The notes: a model not told the origin generated them from the sequence alone. DNA of 64,000 nt from Harmothoe impar (GCA_947462335.1 OX381720.1:46346654-46410653); one strand, 5' to 3'. Positions 25,601 to 38,000 are shown, counted from the stretch's first letter. Numbers and translations: made by a program.

Positions 25601-25690
25601 GATTTGTAGGAGCTATTTATATAAGTTTGTGTGTGTGTGTGTTGGAGGGGGGAGAGTAATCTTTCATTGATCTGTCTACCAAAATATTGC
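22686..25690. other. Non-coding DNA with purine tract and possible decayed MITE
   Basis: About 23,970-24,140 carries GGGCAGCATGCTGC and GCGCATCATGACGACAG, resembling both halves of the CCCTTTAAGG MITE. The termini are not recognisable. A purine-rich tract lies at 24,340-24,660. A short (TG)n run is at 25,627-25,641. Confidence 0.3.
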
Positions 25691-25693
25691 TAC

Positions 25694-25885
25694 TGTAGGA
25701 TGGACAATCCTTTATAGGTTGTCTCTGAATGTATGCCCTGTAAGACTGAAGTGAGATCCTTTAATTTATAAGCCATATATGAATGTGACCAGTGTGTGGC
25801 ATGTGACCAGCCTGTAGGACTGACAGGCGGCCCTTTACTTTATAAGCTGCCTCTAAATGTGACCAGTGTGTGGTATGTAGCCAGC
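25694..25885. repeat. Tandem minisatellite, about 74-bp unit, 2.6 copies
   Basis: Units start TGTAGGA or TGTAAGA at 25694 (partial, 45 bp), 25739 (74 bp) and 25813 (73 bp). They share CCTTTA-TTTATAAGC and GAATGTGACCAGTGTGTGG blocks. The last two units are the most alike. Confidence 0.75.
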
Positions 25886-27950
25886 AGAGAGGGATCAGGC
25901 TTGGACAAGGTGTGGGAGTTATGGTGTACATCCCCAGTATTACCCAGCAGTGAGTTAATCTTGTCTCTGGGAGGATGATGGATGGATACCGCATCCTGCT
26001 CCCCTACAGCCCTGGAGGAGTCATCAATACTCTTTAACGCTACCCAGCCACACGCCCCTCCCTTTATCATATCCCACCCTCCCTGCCATACCAACTGTCC
26101 CATTTCTGCCACAGTGTCAATGCCCCAAACACAGTGTCTTTTTTCAGTGAAGAGAAATGCTGCACTGCATGAATGTTTGAATATAATATAAGGTAATGTG
26201 AAGGACAATTCCGTGTAAATGTCATGCCAAAGTCAGAACGATTTTGCATGACCTTAATGAATAAAAAAACGTCAAGTGTGTCTACTTATGTGTTCTGAAA
26301 CCTTTAACTATCGGAATAGAGAACCTCTGTTTAGGCCCTCCATTTGAACATCTCATTTCCAATTCCTAGTACCATAGGATAATGGAAACTGCTGAACGCA
26401 GTACAAACAATATATCAAGGAGTCAATGCCCCGAACACAATATGCCATATTGAATAGCGTTAAGAGCATCTACATCCAATAGCTTTCATGTGTTTAAATG
26501 ACGAATTCCTACAAATGGACACTTGCTGTGCTGACCCTATTTTCATTTCAACGTTCTCAGCAGGCGATGTGATCTTTTAACACCCACTTCAATATCCACT
26601 TTCTGTATGTGTTAAACTGTCATATTATAGTGTTAGCCAGAAACAGTGTCTATTTCTTCATCCTTTAGATACAAGCCGTATATGTATGTGTAGGCATATA
26701 TACTTAGGCAGTAGGCCTACCATACATATACTATGATGACGCGGTACTAACCAACCTGGCAAGGCGTTACAGCCTCCGTCAGATGTTGCATGTACACTTT
26801 TAAATCGCATTACATTAATAGTTCATCCAGGCCCACAAGAATCTCTAACACAATCAACAGCTGATCACAGAAAAAGATGTGGAGTTGTGATCGGAATACC
26901 AAATCACAGCTAATTGAATATCTAATACTCGTCTCCACCAAAGTCATAAGTTTACTTTACATATGAGAGATGAACTGCTCATGCAAATACTTAACCTATC
27001 ATTTCCTTTTATTTCCCAGATACATACTTCAGATGCTAAGCAGGAGAATCCCCTGAGCCTCTGACCACTCAGTGACTAGGCCTTTTAGTACAATCACAAG
27101 GAACATAGACTATGCAAGGAGTCTGCAGCAACTTAAAGAACCGCCCACCATCTCCCAATTAGCTTAAGTCAAAAGCTAATGACATTGAAAATTCCAATCA
27201 CACATGGATTGTTGCTGACTTGATGCCTCCGGGGCTGTCTCGCCGCGGGTACCCTGACTTACAATATTGCGGTCCCCCCAACCCCACCACAACCACCTTT
27301 ACCAGCCACAGTGTAAGATTCTTTTTACATTTTCTTATATTTGCCTGGCTTTTTTTTCTTTTCTATTGCTTTTTCTCTGTTACTTTAGCTGGAGGCTGGT
27401 TGGTTGACGTTGTCGGGGCTAGCAGAACTTAGTCATTAGGCGCTACATTAGGCCCAATCAACGGGCTCATATGGGCCTGTGACAAGGCGACTGGGAGGAA
27501 ATTAAGCGCCCACTAATGAATGTCAAATATGGGGGCAGCGTTGCAGAAGCCGTCGCCACTGCCTACCATCACCCCACCCCTGGCTGCAGGCAAAGGGACT
27601 GCAGTAGGAGGGGGCACCCTCTACCACTGCCGAGCCCGCCCACTTTCTCGGCCAAACCACACATGTCGAGTCAACAGCCAACACTTCTGTAAAAAAAGAA
27701 GAAGGAAATACTACCAACCTCATAGCCCAGCTAACGGTAAGAGATGCTTATGAACGGAGTTTTCCCTGTCTGTATATATGTGAGTGTTTGTGTGGTACTA
27801 AATGCTGTCTTGACCTCTCCTCCTCCCTATCACTCAGAAGTTTTAGTCACCAATTCTTTATCTTGATTTCTATCACCTTGAAATTATTATACAACCATAC
27901 ACTATCAACTAACACTACCATCTAGTACAGAGAACACTGCAAATAGTTAA
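25886..27950. other. Non-coding DNA
   Basis: Unique sequence with no exon signals I trust. The block 26,820-27,210 is AT-rich with several TAAT cores. The segment at 27,220-27,760 is richer in GC and holds short open frames on both strands without recognisable content. Confidence 0.35.
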
Positions 27951-27954
27951 ACCA

Positions 27955-28062
27955 AAAGTATGTTCTTTCAGACTGTAAACCAAAGGTAGATTCTACCATA
28001 GTATATACAGTAAAACAGTAGATTCTACAGCTCAGTTATATTTACTTCTAACAGTGTAGTTA
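27955..28062 (-). repeat. Dispersed repeat, inverted copy of 31,465-31,575
   Basis: The reverse complement shares AGAAGTAAAT, GTAGAATCTACTGT and GTAGAATCTACC-TTGGTTT in the same order and spacing as the copy near 31.5 kb. TAGATTCTAC also repeats inside each copy. It is probably a small transposon fragment. Confidence 0.55.
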
Positions 28063-28099
28063 CTCTGTCAGCAAACAGAACAATAATCAAACCTAATAC

Positions 28100-28500
28100 T
28101 GGCTAACACGATGCTTTTATATCCTCCTGCTCTTATAGCTGCCTGCCTCCCGCTGTTCCTATGTCCTTGCCTTACTCCCTGCCTTCCTGACCCTCCGCCC
28201 AAATACACCCATCCACCCACCCACTCACCTACCCATCCGCCTACTCCTCATCCCCATGGCCTCATCTCAGCCCGTTGGCGTCATTGGCTATCCGTGCGTA
28301 ACCCTAGTGCGTGTCCGTAATATAAATACTCACTGCCTCTCGCACCACACAAAAAGGCCCTCTCCGCCTACATTCTCTCCTTGAATGAACTTAATTTGCG
28401 TCCTTTACCAGTAGTGCCCACAAGCACCCTCCCCTGCATCTCCCCACTGCCTGCCCCTCCTACCTCTCCCATTGAACTCATCCGAAGAACCTTCAGTCCA
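28100..28500. other. Pyrimidine/C-rich tract on + strand
   Basis: C/T-rich, with (CCCA)n-like repeats near 28,205-28,245. No exon is supported. Confidence 0.4.
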
Positions 28501-29140
28501 GGGAGTTGTTACAATGTTGTTTCTAATTGTCTGCCATGTAGGAAATACTCTTTTTGCATCGGAGTCCCAACTCCAATATACCTATTCCATTAATATTTTT
28601 ACTATGTCATTGTAGATACTTGCTTTATTTTTTATATATCTTTTTTTTCTTTATTCTACCTAATTATCTCTCCGTCCGGCTGGTATTGGTGGTTCGACAA
28701 GGGTGGGGGGTGCTTCAACACTGACAGTTTGGTTCATATACTCATTAATCTCTTATGTAAACTTCAGATAAAATACAGCCCTGTCAGAGAGTAGGGAAGG
28801 TGAAAAATTACCTCATTATTGCAGTGACATACTAAGAAACCGTCTGTACAAGGATTGCTGAGAATATAACTTTTTTACTTTATACTATCGCTAGTGCGCA
28901 TATTGTCCGAAATACCTATTGGTGGAAAAAAACACAAGATGCAGCTTACAAAGCTACTTCTATCACACACAGAACAACATATTCCCTATTATGCAGAAGG
29001 AAAGTGAAAGAAAATATAAAGAAAAAAGAAAAAGCTTCACCGTTAAAACTAATTACATGGCCCACCACCCGTGTATACGCCAAGTAAAGGAAAACCACCC
29101 CGTCCCGATAATCAGCCACATATCACAGGGCGCCGCGACA
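28501..29140. other. Non-coding DNA
   Basis: AT-rich sequence with a 99-codon + frame (28919-29218) rich in Lys, His and Ser. I do not recognise it and it overlaps the promoter-like segment to the right, so I do not call it a gene. Confidence 0.35.
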
Positions 29141-29194
29141 GCTGAACTGACAGTGTGGCGTGCTGTCACATCTAAAACGGCCACTTACTCACAG

Positions 29195-29255
29195 CACTCT
29201 AATGACTTCCGCTGTTAGGCTATCCAACCTCCTGTTGCCATGGTAACAGGAGTAC
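29195..29255. promoter_or_regulatory. Promoter-like segment: RFX X-box plus ETS
   Basis: CCTGTTGCCATGGTAACAGG (29231-29250) is a near-perfect palindrome with a canonical X-box, GTTGCC-AT-GGTAAC, the target of RFX factors that drive ciliary genes. An ETS-type ACTTCCGC lies about 30 bases left (29204-29211). GC is raised, and a short purine run (GGGACAGGGACAGGAGGGC) follows on the right. X-boxes usually sit within about 100 bases of a start site, but no ciliary coding exon is identifiable on either strand. A donor-like GTGAGTAAGT is present on the minus strand nearby. Confidence 0.45.
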
Positions 29256-31464
29256 CTGACCGCGTTAGGAGGGGACAGGGACAGGAGGGCAAGGACAGGG
29301 GCGAAGCATCAATGACCAACGTGCCAATTTAAACAGCTGTAACTGTTGGCATATTGATCACCCACAGTGTGCATGCGTGGAATGGAAGGTGGTACGAATC
29401 GTAAGACTCTACTGGTCAGTGCAAGAGTTTCCATCTTTAGGGAAAGAAACCTTGCTAATAAAGGGACATCGTAAGTGCACTATGTCTGTTGGTCTGTTGG
29501 ACTGCTAAGCTGCAACATATTATAGTACATCGGAGCAAGGCGCACAGTATAGCGTCCTTTGGGAATTGCATGTCAGTAGTATACGCAGATGCCGCTTTTA
29601 CACAGGCTCAACTCAACTGGGTGGTCTAGGTATGAGTAGTACAGGGAAATGCAGCGCTGGCCCAGGATTGGGAAAGTGACTTCCTTAAGAACTGCCTACT
29701 AGCTCAGTTACAGAGGAAGTTGATTACTTTAAGGGTTTCATCAATGGGAAACCAGGCACACATATTACATTCTGTTACTTTCCACTCTGCTTCACATCAC
29801 AATGCACTCTCCCATTTTCTACTGCCTACCATTTTATTCTATTCTTCCGCAAGTTCCCCATTCTCTTATCCCTTCTATTATATCTACTACCAGCTCCACT
29901 CCCAATCTGGTCATACATAACGCAATCTAGACTCCTATTCTGGGCAGGTGGCACAGGCTACCCTCCGCTCACCACCCCCTCTCCCTTACCCTACCCCCAA
30001 CTCTCCTCTACGAATAAATCCCATTTCCATCGGACCTACTTCTAGCCGTGGAGGCTCCTTTGTCCACGCGCTGCGGCTGCGTAAAGCATATCCTTACGCT
30101 GGCCACACGAGCCTGCAGACGGAGGGGTCTTGGAGGATGGTGCACATAATAGCGGATTAGGCAGAAGTGACTTGCAGCCGCCAGTCGGCCATGAAGATAA
30201 GACGAATCCATTGCACGAGTCGGTCATACTATGTCCAATCCAGGCAGTGCTGTGGGGAATGTAAAGGGGCTGGGGATGTAGCTGGAGACATAAGGAATCC
30301 CAGAGAATCCGGGTAGGAGTGTATGGGTGGTAGTGCTTGCATGCAGCAGCCATGCTTTATAGTGGTAATGATAGCAGCGGAAGGGGAGGGGGGGGGGGAG
30401 GGTGAGGGTGGGGGATGGGCTGTGATTATACAGCAGGTCAGCAGCACCCCTCGTGGTATGTGGTATGTGGTATGGTGCGGCTGTTAATAGTGGTAATAGT
30501 AGAATAGTGGTGGTACTGGTAGGAGTGAGAGGATTAACACATGGGGTAAATGCAGTGTTGGAGTAGTGGCGTAGGAATCGCTATGGCAGACATTGGGAGG
30601 AGACCTGAATATTTCCTCCTTATTTCGCCCTATTATACAATAAACAGAATCCCCATACCTTCCGTTCCCCAGTAACAAAAAATGTGATACTTTTCTTTTC
30701 GATACAAATCTATTCCATGCATATGTGTTGTCATACAAAGCTGGTGCTAGAGGCTGTTAGATTGCCCTACCTGGGTCCCCCCATAAGAATCTTTTCCAAC
30801 ACCCCTCGGGGATGGATATAGGCCTACTTGGGTAGCACAGGGTGATCATAATACCTAGTAGTATAGTGATACCCCAATCGGTGGGCATGGTAGAGCTAAG
30901 GTTTCTACAATACATTAACCAAGATAGAAACTCTTATTGATCAAATCCAGAGACAAAGCCACCGATTTCCCAATATACCACATGCTCCTCATCATATTTC
31001 TATCATGAAGTATAACCTTAATGCACTCTACGTATGTGCTGACGCTGAATGTTGCGCCGTTGGAGGCATATAGTTACAACACTAGGTATATGACAGCAAC
31101 CGTTTCCACCTTTGCTATCCACTACAGAGTATCGTATGGTTGTCACATAAACCAATAGATCTCAGCTCGTCCACTTAGGGATATGGACAGTGATACACAC
31201 GCAATGTAGTGGGCACTTTCATATATGGCCTACCAGCTATTGCCACAGCCATAGAAGAATGACAGGTCAGCCGATTTAGAGATAGAGGCGCATTTATTGC
31301 AAGGAATATCGAATGTTAGGCAGGTCATTCATAGCGTCAGCACTATCTGATGGTGGTAGGGAGACAAAACGAGACAGAGACATAACCAAAAAGTAGAGAC
31401 AAGAGTTATAAATCGTTGTAGCTGCATACCCAGTATTCTATACTATTTTTATTCATCATGCACT
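29256..31464. other. Non-coding DNA; pyrimidine tract and G-rich tract
   Basis: 29,750-30,010 is pyrimidine-rich. 30,383-30,418 contains several G runs, including one of about 11, and can form a G-quadruplex on the + strand. Short open frames here are composition artefacts. Confidence 0.35.
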
Positions 31465-31575
31465 GCCAGAAGTAAATGTAGCTGAGCAGTAGAATCTACT
31501 GTAGTCTTATGACGTATACTAATCTATAAGTGTACATAGGCAGTAGAATCTACGGTTGGTTTCCAGTATATTGGT
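31465..31575 (+). repeat. Dispersed repeat, inverted relative to 27,955-28,062
   Basis: Contains AGAAGTAAATGTAGCTGAGC, then CAGTAGAATCTACTGT and CAGTAGAATCTACGGTTGG. It matches the reverse complement of the copy 3.5 kb to the left. Confidence 0.55.
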
Positions 31576-31719
31576 TTTCATATAAGTACATAACCATGTG
31601 TTTTATTTACTCAGACATAAGAGAACATGTTGTCTTTTTCTATCGTTATCGTTACATCTTGTATTTATCTTCCACAGAAAGCCAGCAGGAGGGTGGTGGC
31701 TGTACCTGAGTTGTTCCCT

Positions 31720-31769
31720 GAGCTGCTCCCACACACCTGTCAGCACAGGGCGCTACAGGTGAGCAGCTC
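31720..31769. other. GAGCWGCTC pair flanking GGGCGCTA
   Basis: GAGCTGCTC at 31720-31728 and GAGCAGCTC at 31761-31769 bracket CAGCACAGGGCGCTACAGG. That sequence resembles a CTCF core with one base missing, so I rate the CTCF part weak. Confidence 0.55.
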
Positions 31770-33269
31770 TTTGATCTGCTCAACACTATATCCCCAACCA
31801 TGCTGCTACCAGATCACCTCCCCCCAATGTATGCTCGTATCAATTTACCCCAATAGGCATTAACCATTTGAGGACGGCATGCCAATTATCTCAAGGTTTC
31901 AAGTCAATGTGCGTCTAATCATGCACCAACGTAATCCAGTGAATTTGTAGATCATGCAAACCGTTGGTGTGTAAACCCAATATGGTGGACATGCATGCAG
32001 CATGGCTGCATCACTATTGGGTTATTCCTCAGGGTTGCAATTTGTATCATAAAGTAGAAACAACATGCTGCAATCAAGGGCTTAATGTGCCATCTCTGTA
32101 AGCATAAACATGTTATGTGAACGTTTATGAATGTAGTTTCTAGGTAGCATATTCTGGGTGGATTGCTATCTAACGTAGGCCGGCTACCTGTTGGCAAGGT
32201 ATGGTGTTAACCTTCACCCGGTTTAGCTACACAAATACCCCCTGTCACTGCTGTATTGGTGTAAGTGGATGTATCATGTTCCTATCATGTGGCGTGTTGT
32301 GCGCACGTCATGTCAGATTGGAGATGTGATGATGGGATAATGGCACAGGTGTGGTGAATAACAATAAACCATCTATATCGGGATGATGTGTGCCGTAACA
32401 AAAGCGTGTCTAAAAGGTTGTGCTTACAATCACAATATGGTGCTGTTGATGCATGTCATTCAGGTGCATGTTCTGGAACTTTGTTTAGTTTCATTTGATT
32501 GCACCCCTTTTCATACAATAAAGCACATTTATGGAGACATTCTATATTTGGGCAGGTTCTATTCATAAATGTGATAGAGCAAAAAGGTTATTGAATAAAC
32601 CCAATAAGCATACGATACTCTGTTATTATAGTTCTTTTTGCCATAATAACGTCTACCTGTTGAATCGACATAGATATCAATATAGGCTAGTGTAATCAAC
32701 TGTGTTGGACATCCATACGTGTCAGTACAGAGGTAATCATACAGATGAAAGGTTAGTATTGATATCAACTCCTCCAGATCCGTATTAAGTGTACCGAGGC
32801 AACCCCTCCAGCTGGGTAACTGTGCTTATGAACAATGATCCCTTTATCAATACATCAACAAGAACTTTATATACCTACGTCATTGCTGCCCTATAAAGGG
32901 TGAGAAGTCGGCTATTCATAGCACTAAGGCACCACCCTGGATATCTACTATCTGTCCCTTTGTACTTCACTATTTGTGATGCTACAGCTCCGGGGGAAAA
33001 AGTTGTCTGCGACATAAAGTAGAGAGGCCCCTTTAAGTGGAAGTAAACAAAGGCATGTATCGATATATGACGTCACAACACTGGTTACGGATCAATGTGA
33101 CATGCACATGTTGCTACCCTGGACATCTACAAAGATAAGAGTACTGCATCAGGGTACATAAATGTCTAAGATGGCCGTCTCTACCACAGATCTTATACTG
33201 AAGGAAACATGGAAACCACCTAAAGATATAGATTCCATTTGATAAGGATAACCGAGTTCTGCACAGTGC
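31770..33269. other. Non-coding DNA
   Basis: Possible left-end remnant of the CCCTTTAAGG MITE at 31,862-31,900 (AACCATTTGAGGACGGCATG). A YY1-type AAGATGGCCGT is at 33168-33178 without other promoter motifs. Nothing else is recognised. Confidence 0.3.
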
Positions 33270-33433
33270 GTTTTCATCGCCATGATGCATGAATGCATCA
33301 TGCCAACCCTATGGGCTTTATGCCCTCTTGAAGGGTCGTCTTGAATGCTGCCCCTGTGAGTTACTCACAGTTTTTTTTCACTGAAAGCAAATGAGTTTGA
33401 AGGTATCAGGCATCATGTGGTTCTTAAAGGGTT
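33270..33433. mobile_element. MITE, CCCTTTAAGG family (right part)
   Basis: The right terminus CATCATGTGGTTCTTAAAGG followed by GTTA matches the right ends at 38.8, 42.9 and 54.2 kb. The CATGATGCATGAATGCATCA core is present. The left terminus is missing or unrecognisable. Confidence 0.4.
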
Positions 33434-33790
33434 AGGGAAGCCTTTCAGGCCACCACTTCCCGAATCAATATACTCCCTGCAAACTCCCTTTCTATTGTTA
33501 TGGTTTTATCAAACATTACATGAAAGAACAACATTGCCTCTACCCTGGATGACTAAAAACAGACTTAGAGCTGCAAGTCCTCATCTGCAGTAAGCATCGA
33601 CTCTGGCTTTCAGAGAAGTTTGCTGCCAGAGTTGGCATGGGCTGAGGCCGACTTGAGTGGTGGTCGTGGAGACATGTATTGGTCCTTTTAACGCCTAAAA
33701 TAGGAGGCGGTGAGCGTGCTCTCTGTCGGTGAAAGCCCAGTCAGCGAGCCACCAGTCACCTTCAACTCGCTCCTTTGATCTTTTCCTCCA

Positions 33791-33820
33791 GGGGGTGGGA
33801 GGGTGGGGGGGGGGGGGGGG
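33791..33820 (+). other. G-quadruplex-forming tract
   Basis: Five G, then GGG-A-GGG-T, then a run of 16 G, making four or more G tracts within 30 bases. It is the strongest G-quadruplex candidate in the window. Confidence 0.7.
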
Positions 33821-34698
33821 CGCCATTACAGCAGGACCCTGGAGAAGGGAGATGGTGGAACCCAACACGCTCCCGTTATAAGAAGTAAAAATAATCGCAG
33901 GACACTATTTCAGAAGTAAACAACTGTAGAAAGGCATTTTTGATTTGTAAATAAAAAATGATACAGGGACAATATAAATTGGAAGGGGTATTAAGTGTGA
34001 AATGAGAATTGGACGCTTGTCCAATAGCCGAATGTGCATTAAGATGAAGCAAGAGCCCTCGGTTATGCTTATAACCCCCTCTCCCTCTACTCTTGCACCT
34101 ACTCCACCCACTACTCCCACACGTCCTCCATTAAGTTAGGAGGCAGGGGAGGAGGCCAGGTGGAAGATAAGGGAACAGCCTATCTGATCAATGGACCTAT
34201 TGGCAACGCCACCTGGTTGAAACTATTGGGGGGCCACTTGCCTTTACTCACACCCAGCTCAACACCCTAACGCCCAGTCTCTGGTCCAAGCTGGGGTTGT
34301 CGGGGTGTAACGTTAACTTGTGGAGGAGAGCATGGGGACAGTGGGCTGAATAAGGCAGCTGGGCCCAAGCCAACCCTTCCATTGGCATACATGGGCAATG
34401 AAAAGAACACAAGGGGCGTCATTTTATATACACTAGAAGGGAGGAAAAAATTCTGCCTTGACATCAAATATGCATTGTTAGCTAATGACTCCACACATAT
34501 ACCTCTTTCGATTTCACTCTGATGCTTTGCTTTCACAAAAAGAGTTTACCTTGGTTGCAACCTCGGAAGTTGCCAAATATACTCTATACTGAGACAATGA
34601 GACACCATGGTAGGTACCAGGCCTCAGGGACAATAATGGGTGCCTGGGGTAGGGGTGGGGCGGCTGAGGGCGGGCATGTATGGGGACTGTGTGCAATA
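33821..34698. other. Non-coding DNA
   Basis: No supported exon. Overlapping short minus-strand open frames here are Pro/Ser-rich artefacts of A/G bias. Confidence 0.35.
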
Positions 34699-34855
34699 TA
34701 AAAATTGGTTATTGAAATAGGAGATGAGGTGGGAGGAGGTGCCTGGGGAAGTAGGAGAGGTAGGGATGTACAAGTAGCCATGGTAGAAGAGTGGACGGGA
34801 GAGGATACAGTGGAGTGGGAGGGGGTCAGGAGGGAGGGAGGGCCCAGTGTCAGTC
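34699..34855. other. Purine-rich tract on + strand
   Basis: GGGA/GGAG-rich for about 150 bases. It lies downstream of the minus-strand promoter candidate at 35.0 kb, so the corresponding transcript would be pyrimidine-rich. Confidence 0.4.
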
Positions 34856-34859
34856 CCCA

Positions 34860-35001
34860 TCTGGTCTATGCAGCCGCGCGATTCCCAAATATTGACTGCC
34901 CCAAACTCGACACTGGTGCAGTCCATTTGTCCAGTCGATAAGCCAATGAACACTGCAGAAAGTGTGAATCGCGCGCTAACCCCTTGTACAGAAGACTCCA
35001 T
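34860..35001 (-). CDS. Possible first coding exon, unrecognised
   Basis: A minus-strand ATG at 35001 sits inside a YY1-type CAAAATGGAG, a common start-codon context in YY1-regulated animal genes. The frame begins MESSVQGVSARFTLSAVFIG and stays open to 34624 (125 codons). Only about the first 47 codons (to 34860) lie in GC-balanced sequence; beyond that it enters the purine tract and reads as Pro/Ser filler. No clear GT-donor with GTAAG or GTGAG is visible, so the exon end is a guess. No family is recognised. It could equally be 5' untranslated or non-coding. Confidence 0.2.
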
Positions 35002-35070
35002 TTTGTTCCCTGCCCACCCTGCCTTCTGCGCATGCTCCCAGGTTACTTCCGTTTTAGCCTTCCGGAAGGA
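34998..35070 (-). promoter_or_regulatory. Promoter-like segment: ETS, NRF1 and YY1
   Basis: Reading the minus strand there is a palindromic ETS site CCTTCCGGAAGG (35058-35069), a second ETS site CGGAAGT (35045-35051), an NRF1 match GCATGCGCAG (35026-35035) and then a YY1-type CAAAATGG whose ATG is at 35001. The order (ETS, NRF1, YY1 over the ATG) fits leftward transcription. GC and CpG are raised over the preceding 200 bases. It is the best-organised promoter candidate in the window. The gene it would serve is unidentified. Confidence 0.5.
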
Positions 35071-38000
35071 ATAAAGGAGACTAAGTGCTAGGGGGAGGTG
35101 CTATGTATTATGTACGTCAGTTGATGTACATAATTCAACAGAAGGTTAGGGTAGCCGGCCTTTTCTAACATTGTCGTATACTTTGTCACATGTTTCCTCC
35201 CCTCTCAGCTGTCTGCTGAAAGGAACCTATTTGCATTCATTAACGGACATATATATCCCCTCCATTCAATTTGCTGACAAGGTTGATGAACTGTTCTAAC
35301 TAAACAGCCTAAGGGGTCCCTCATAGAATATTTGTATTGCATGTTAAAAAACAAATAATGTATGGGAACCACTAAGCTAAAAATATTGCATAGAATGCTG
35401 TGTATTTAGATCAAAAACAGATCTTTAAAGAAATGCCACATCTGAGATGCATTCATTCCCCTAAGGAGATTTACATCGGATCTATAATTGAAAGTGTCTC
35501 TACATACCTAGTGACATATCCCTGTATGATTTCCTATATAATCTCCATATTGATAAATGTGAGCCCAGTCCCTTAGGTGCTGTAGGGCTACCCTACGCCT
35601 AACACCCTTTGTAAAGCCTGTCATATTTGAAATCTATCCATTTCACTCTCCACCGTCGTTGTTATTAATCACTCTCCCAGCGGGGACCTGCCTATAGTCA
35701 GGGCCCCACCTTCCCCTGCATGGCAGAGTGGAATCCCACACCCATCCCTCATATCTGACTCTCTTATGATTTAATGCAATAATTATGCACAGATAAGTCT
35801 CACATAGACCCCTCTGGAGGAATGATGAGGGGTATAATAACAAGCGTAAACTTGGCCGCGCCGCCTGTTGAATATTCATGAATGGTATAAAATGGCATAA
35901 AGCGGACGGCCTGGCTATGGGTGGGGAAGGGTGTGATTATGGTGCAGTGATGGAGAGAAGGGGTTAGAGAAGAAGAGATGGGGTGCATGCAGTAAATGGC
36001 GTGGTTGAGAAGAAATTTGAGACGTGGGTGAGATGAAATTGGAGTAAGCATACAGAAAGGATCTCTGCGTGTAGTTGTGCAGGGCCCCTTTCTGTGTGGG
36101 TGGTAACATCAATAAAAGACAATTATATTTGATTAAAAATTATGATCAAATGTTTTTTTCCAATAAGGTATCTTTTCCATCTGGACATGAGGCTCAGACA
36201 TAAGGGAGCATATAATTATGCAGAAATATCAATGTGAACAGTGAGGATGTACGGAGGTAGCAACAGGGGTAACTGGAAAGTGAAAGAGGTAAGAAGGGAA
36301 AAATTAGCAGTTCTAGTCAGAATAAGGGTAGAACAGTGAAGGAGGTGGTTGATTGTAGGGTTGAGTAAGAGCAAAAGAGGGCAAAGGAGAATATTGTTGG
36401 GATGGCAGGGCTGTTTTCTGCCTGTCACCACAGCCGACGTATATATCAAACTTGATGAATTGGACAGGGGGTCCCCAGACTGCCACACATATGCATACCT
36501 GATTACCCTGTGGATGGTGATGGGTGGTGGGAGGGGTGTGGGAACGTGTGTAGGGGGTGTTGTAGAATGAATACTGACAGCATGTCAAGGTCTGACTTAA
36601 CACAAGCAGACATGGGAGGAGGGCAAGAGACAGCCTCATGTATCTTCATATTGCTTTTGCTTTTCCCAGAAAAGTGACAAAAGAATAATATATTGGCTTA
36701 TAGAATATGTCTACAGGTTTAATCTAGCTAAACGAGACAAACACGCCATGGACGGTAAAGCCTGAGGTAATGCATTCAAACCATAAGAATCTGCATTGGG
36801 CAGTTATCTCTAGTAATATGGTTTTATATAAATATGCAAGTGAAAAAAATGCAAGTGAGCATAAACTGAAAAGCTGGCAAAAAAGATAGATACCATTTAG
36901 GCGATATTGGAAGTTGCACTTTATTGCAATAACCCACAACTCACCCAGAAACATTTACGTTTACGGTCACCTCCCACACAGATCGTGTTGTCCCTGACAC
37001 AATCTGTCAATTAATGTGGAAAATGTCCTTTCCATACGCTCCGACCTTTGCATCAGCTTTCACACTGCACTACTAGTCTCTAACAGTTTACCGGTTTATT
37101 ATGCGACTGACTATTGAGAACCATGCAATGAATCGAGCATTACATCACATATTTCATACCACAACTTGGTTTTCGAATGTCCCATATGCAACAAGCAATG
37201 AAGGCAATTAATCATGTCAACCCTTATTTTCTGGTCTATTGTAACTGAAAAAAGGCATTGCACTTTCTTGCTCATCAGAAGCTAAAAAGTAGTTATACCC
37301 TACAGCTTGATGTAGTAAGGTTCTTCTCTTTTTCTAATGAACAGGACATGCTCATATATAAGAGAAAGGCTATATGAGACAAGACATAAAGAGCTAATAA
37401 CCAACATCCATTGGGCTCTAAATTGCCGAAATTGTATGCGAAATACAATGGCATATAATTGACTGATGTTTTCGCCAGTGAACGATTGCCATAATATACT
37501 TCAGACAATCCAGGACTCTGACCCATGACATTACACTGTTTCAGTGTCATTCCCTTTCAGAGTTATACAATACTTCTCAAACTAATTAACTTTGTTTGCA
37601 ATCTATGTTGAGGTTGTGCAGTTCGCAGGGTTTCATTTCCCTCTTCAGTTATCAATATACAGGTGTACAGCACAGCAGTAATGCACCTCTTGACATTTAA
37701 CCAATATCAAACACTAGAGCTCATAAAGATGCAGTGCCTAAGGTTACATGGTCTGAACTCCGGGTTTTAGGTCCTGTATCATCGTATATGAGATGCCAGG
37801 TTTAATATAAATAGGCACTGATATTGTATAAGCACATGGGTAAGGATGATTTGAAACATTTCATAAGCACGAAAAGCTAATATTGACTGTCTTGTATTCA
37901 GGCCTCTAAATCTATAAGCACCAAGTACACAACAGTACGCTTAGTTAGAAGTTCTTTTTAGCTATAGAAGTAGCCAGAAATCAGTAAAGGTATGACATTT

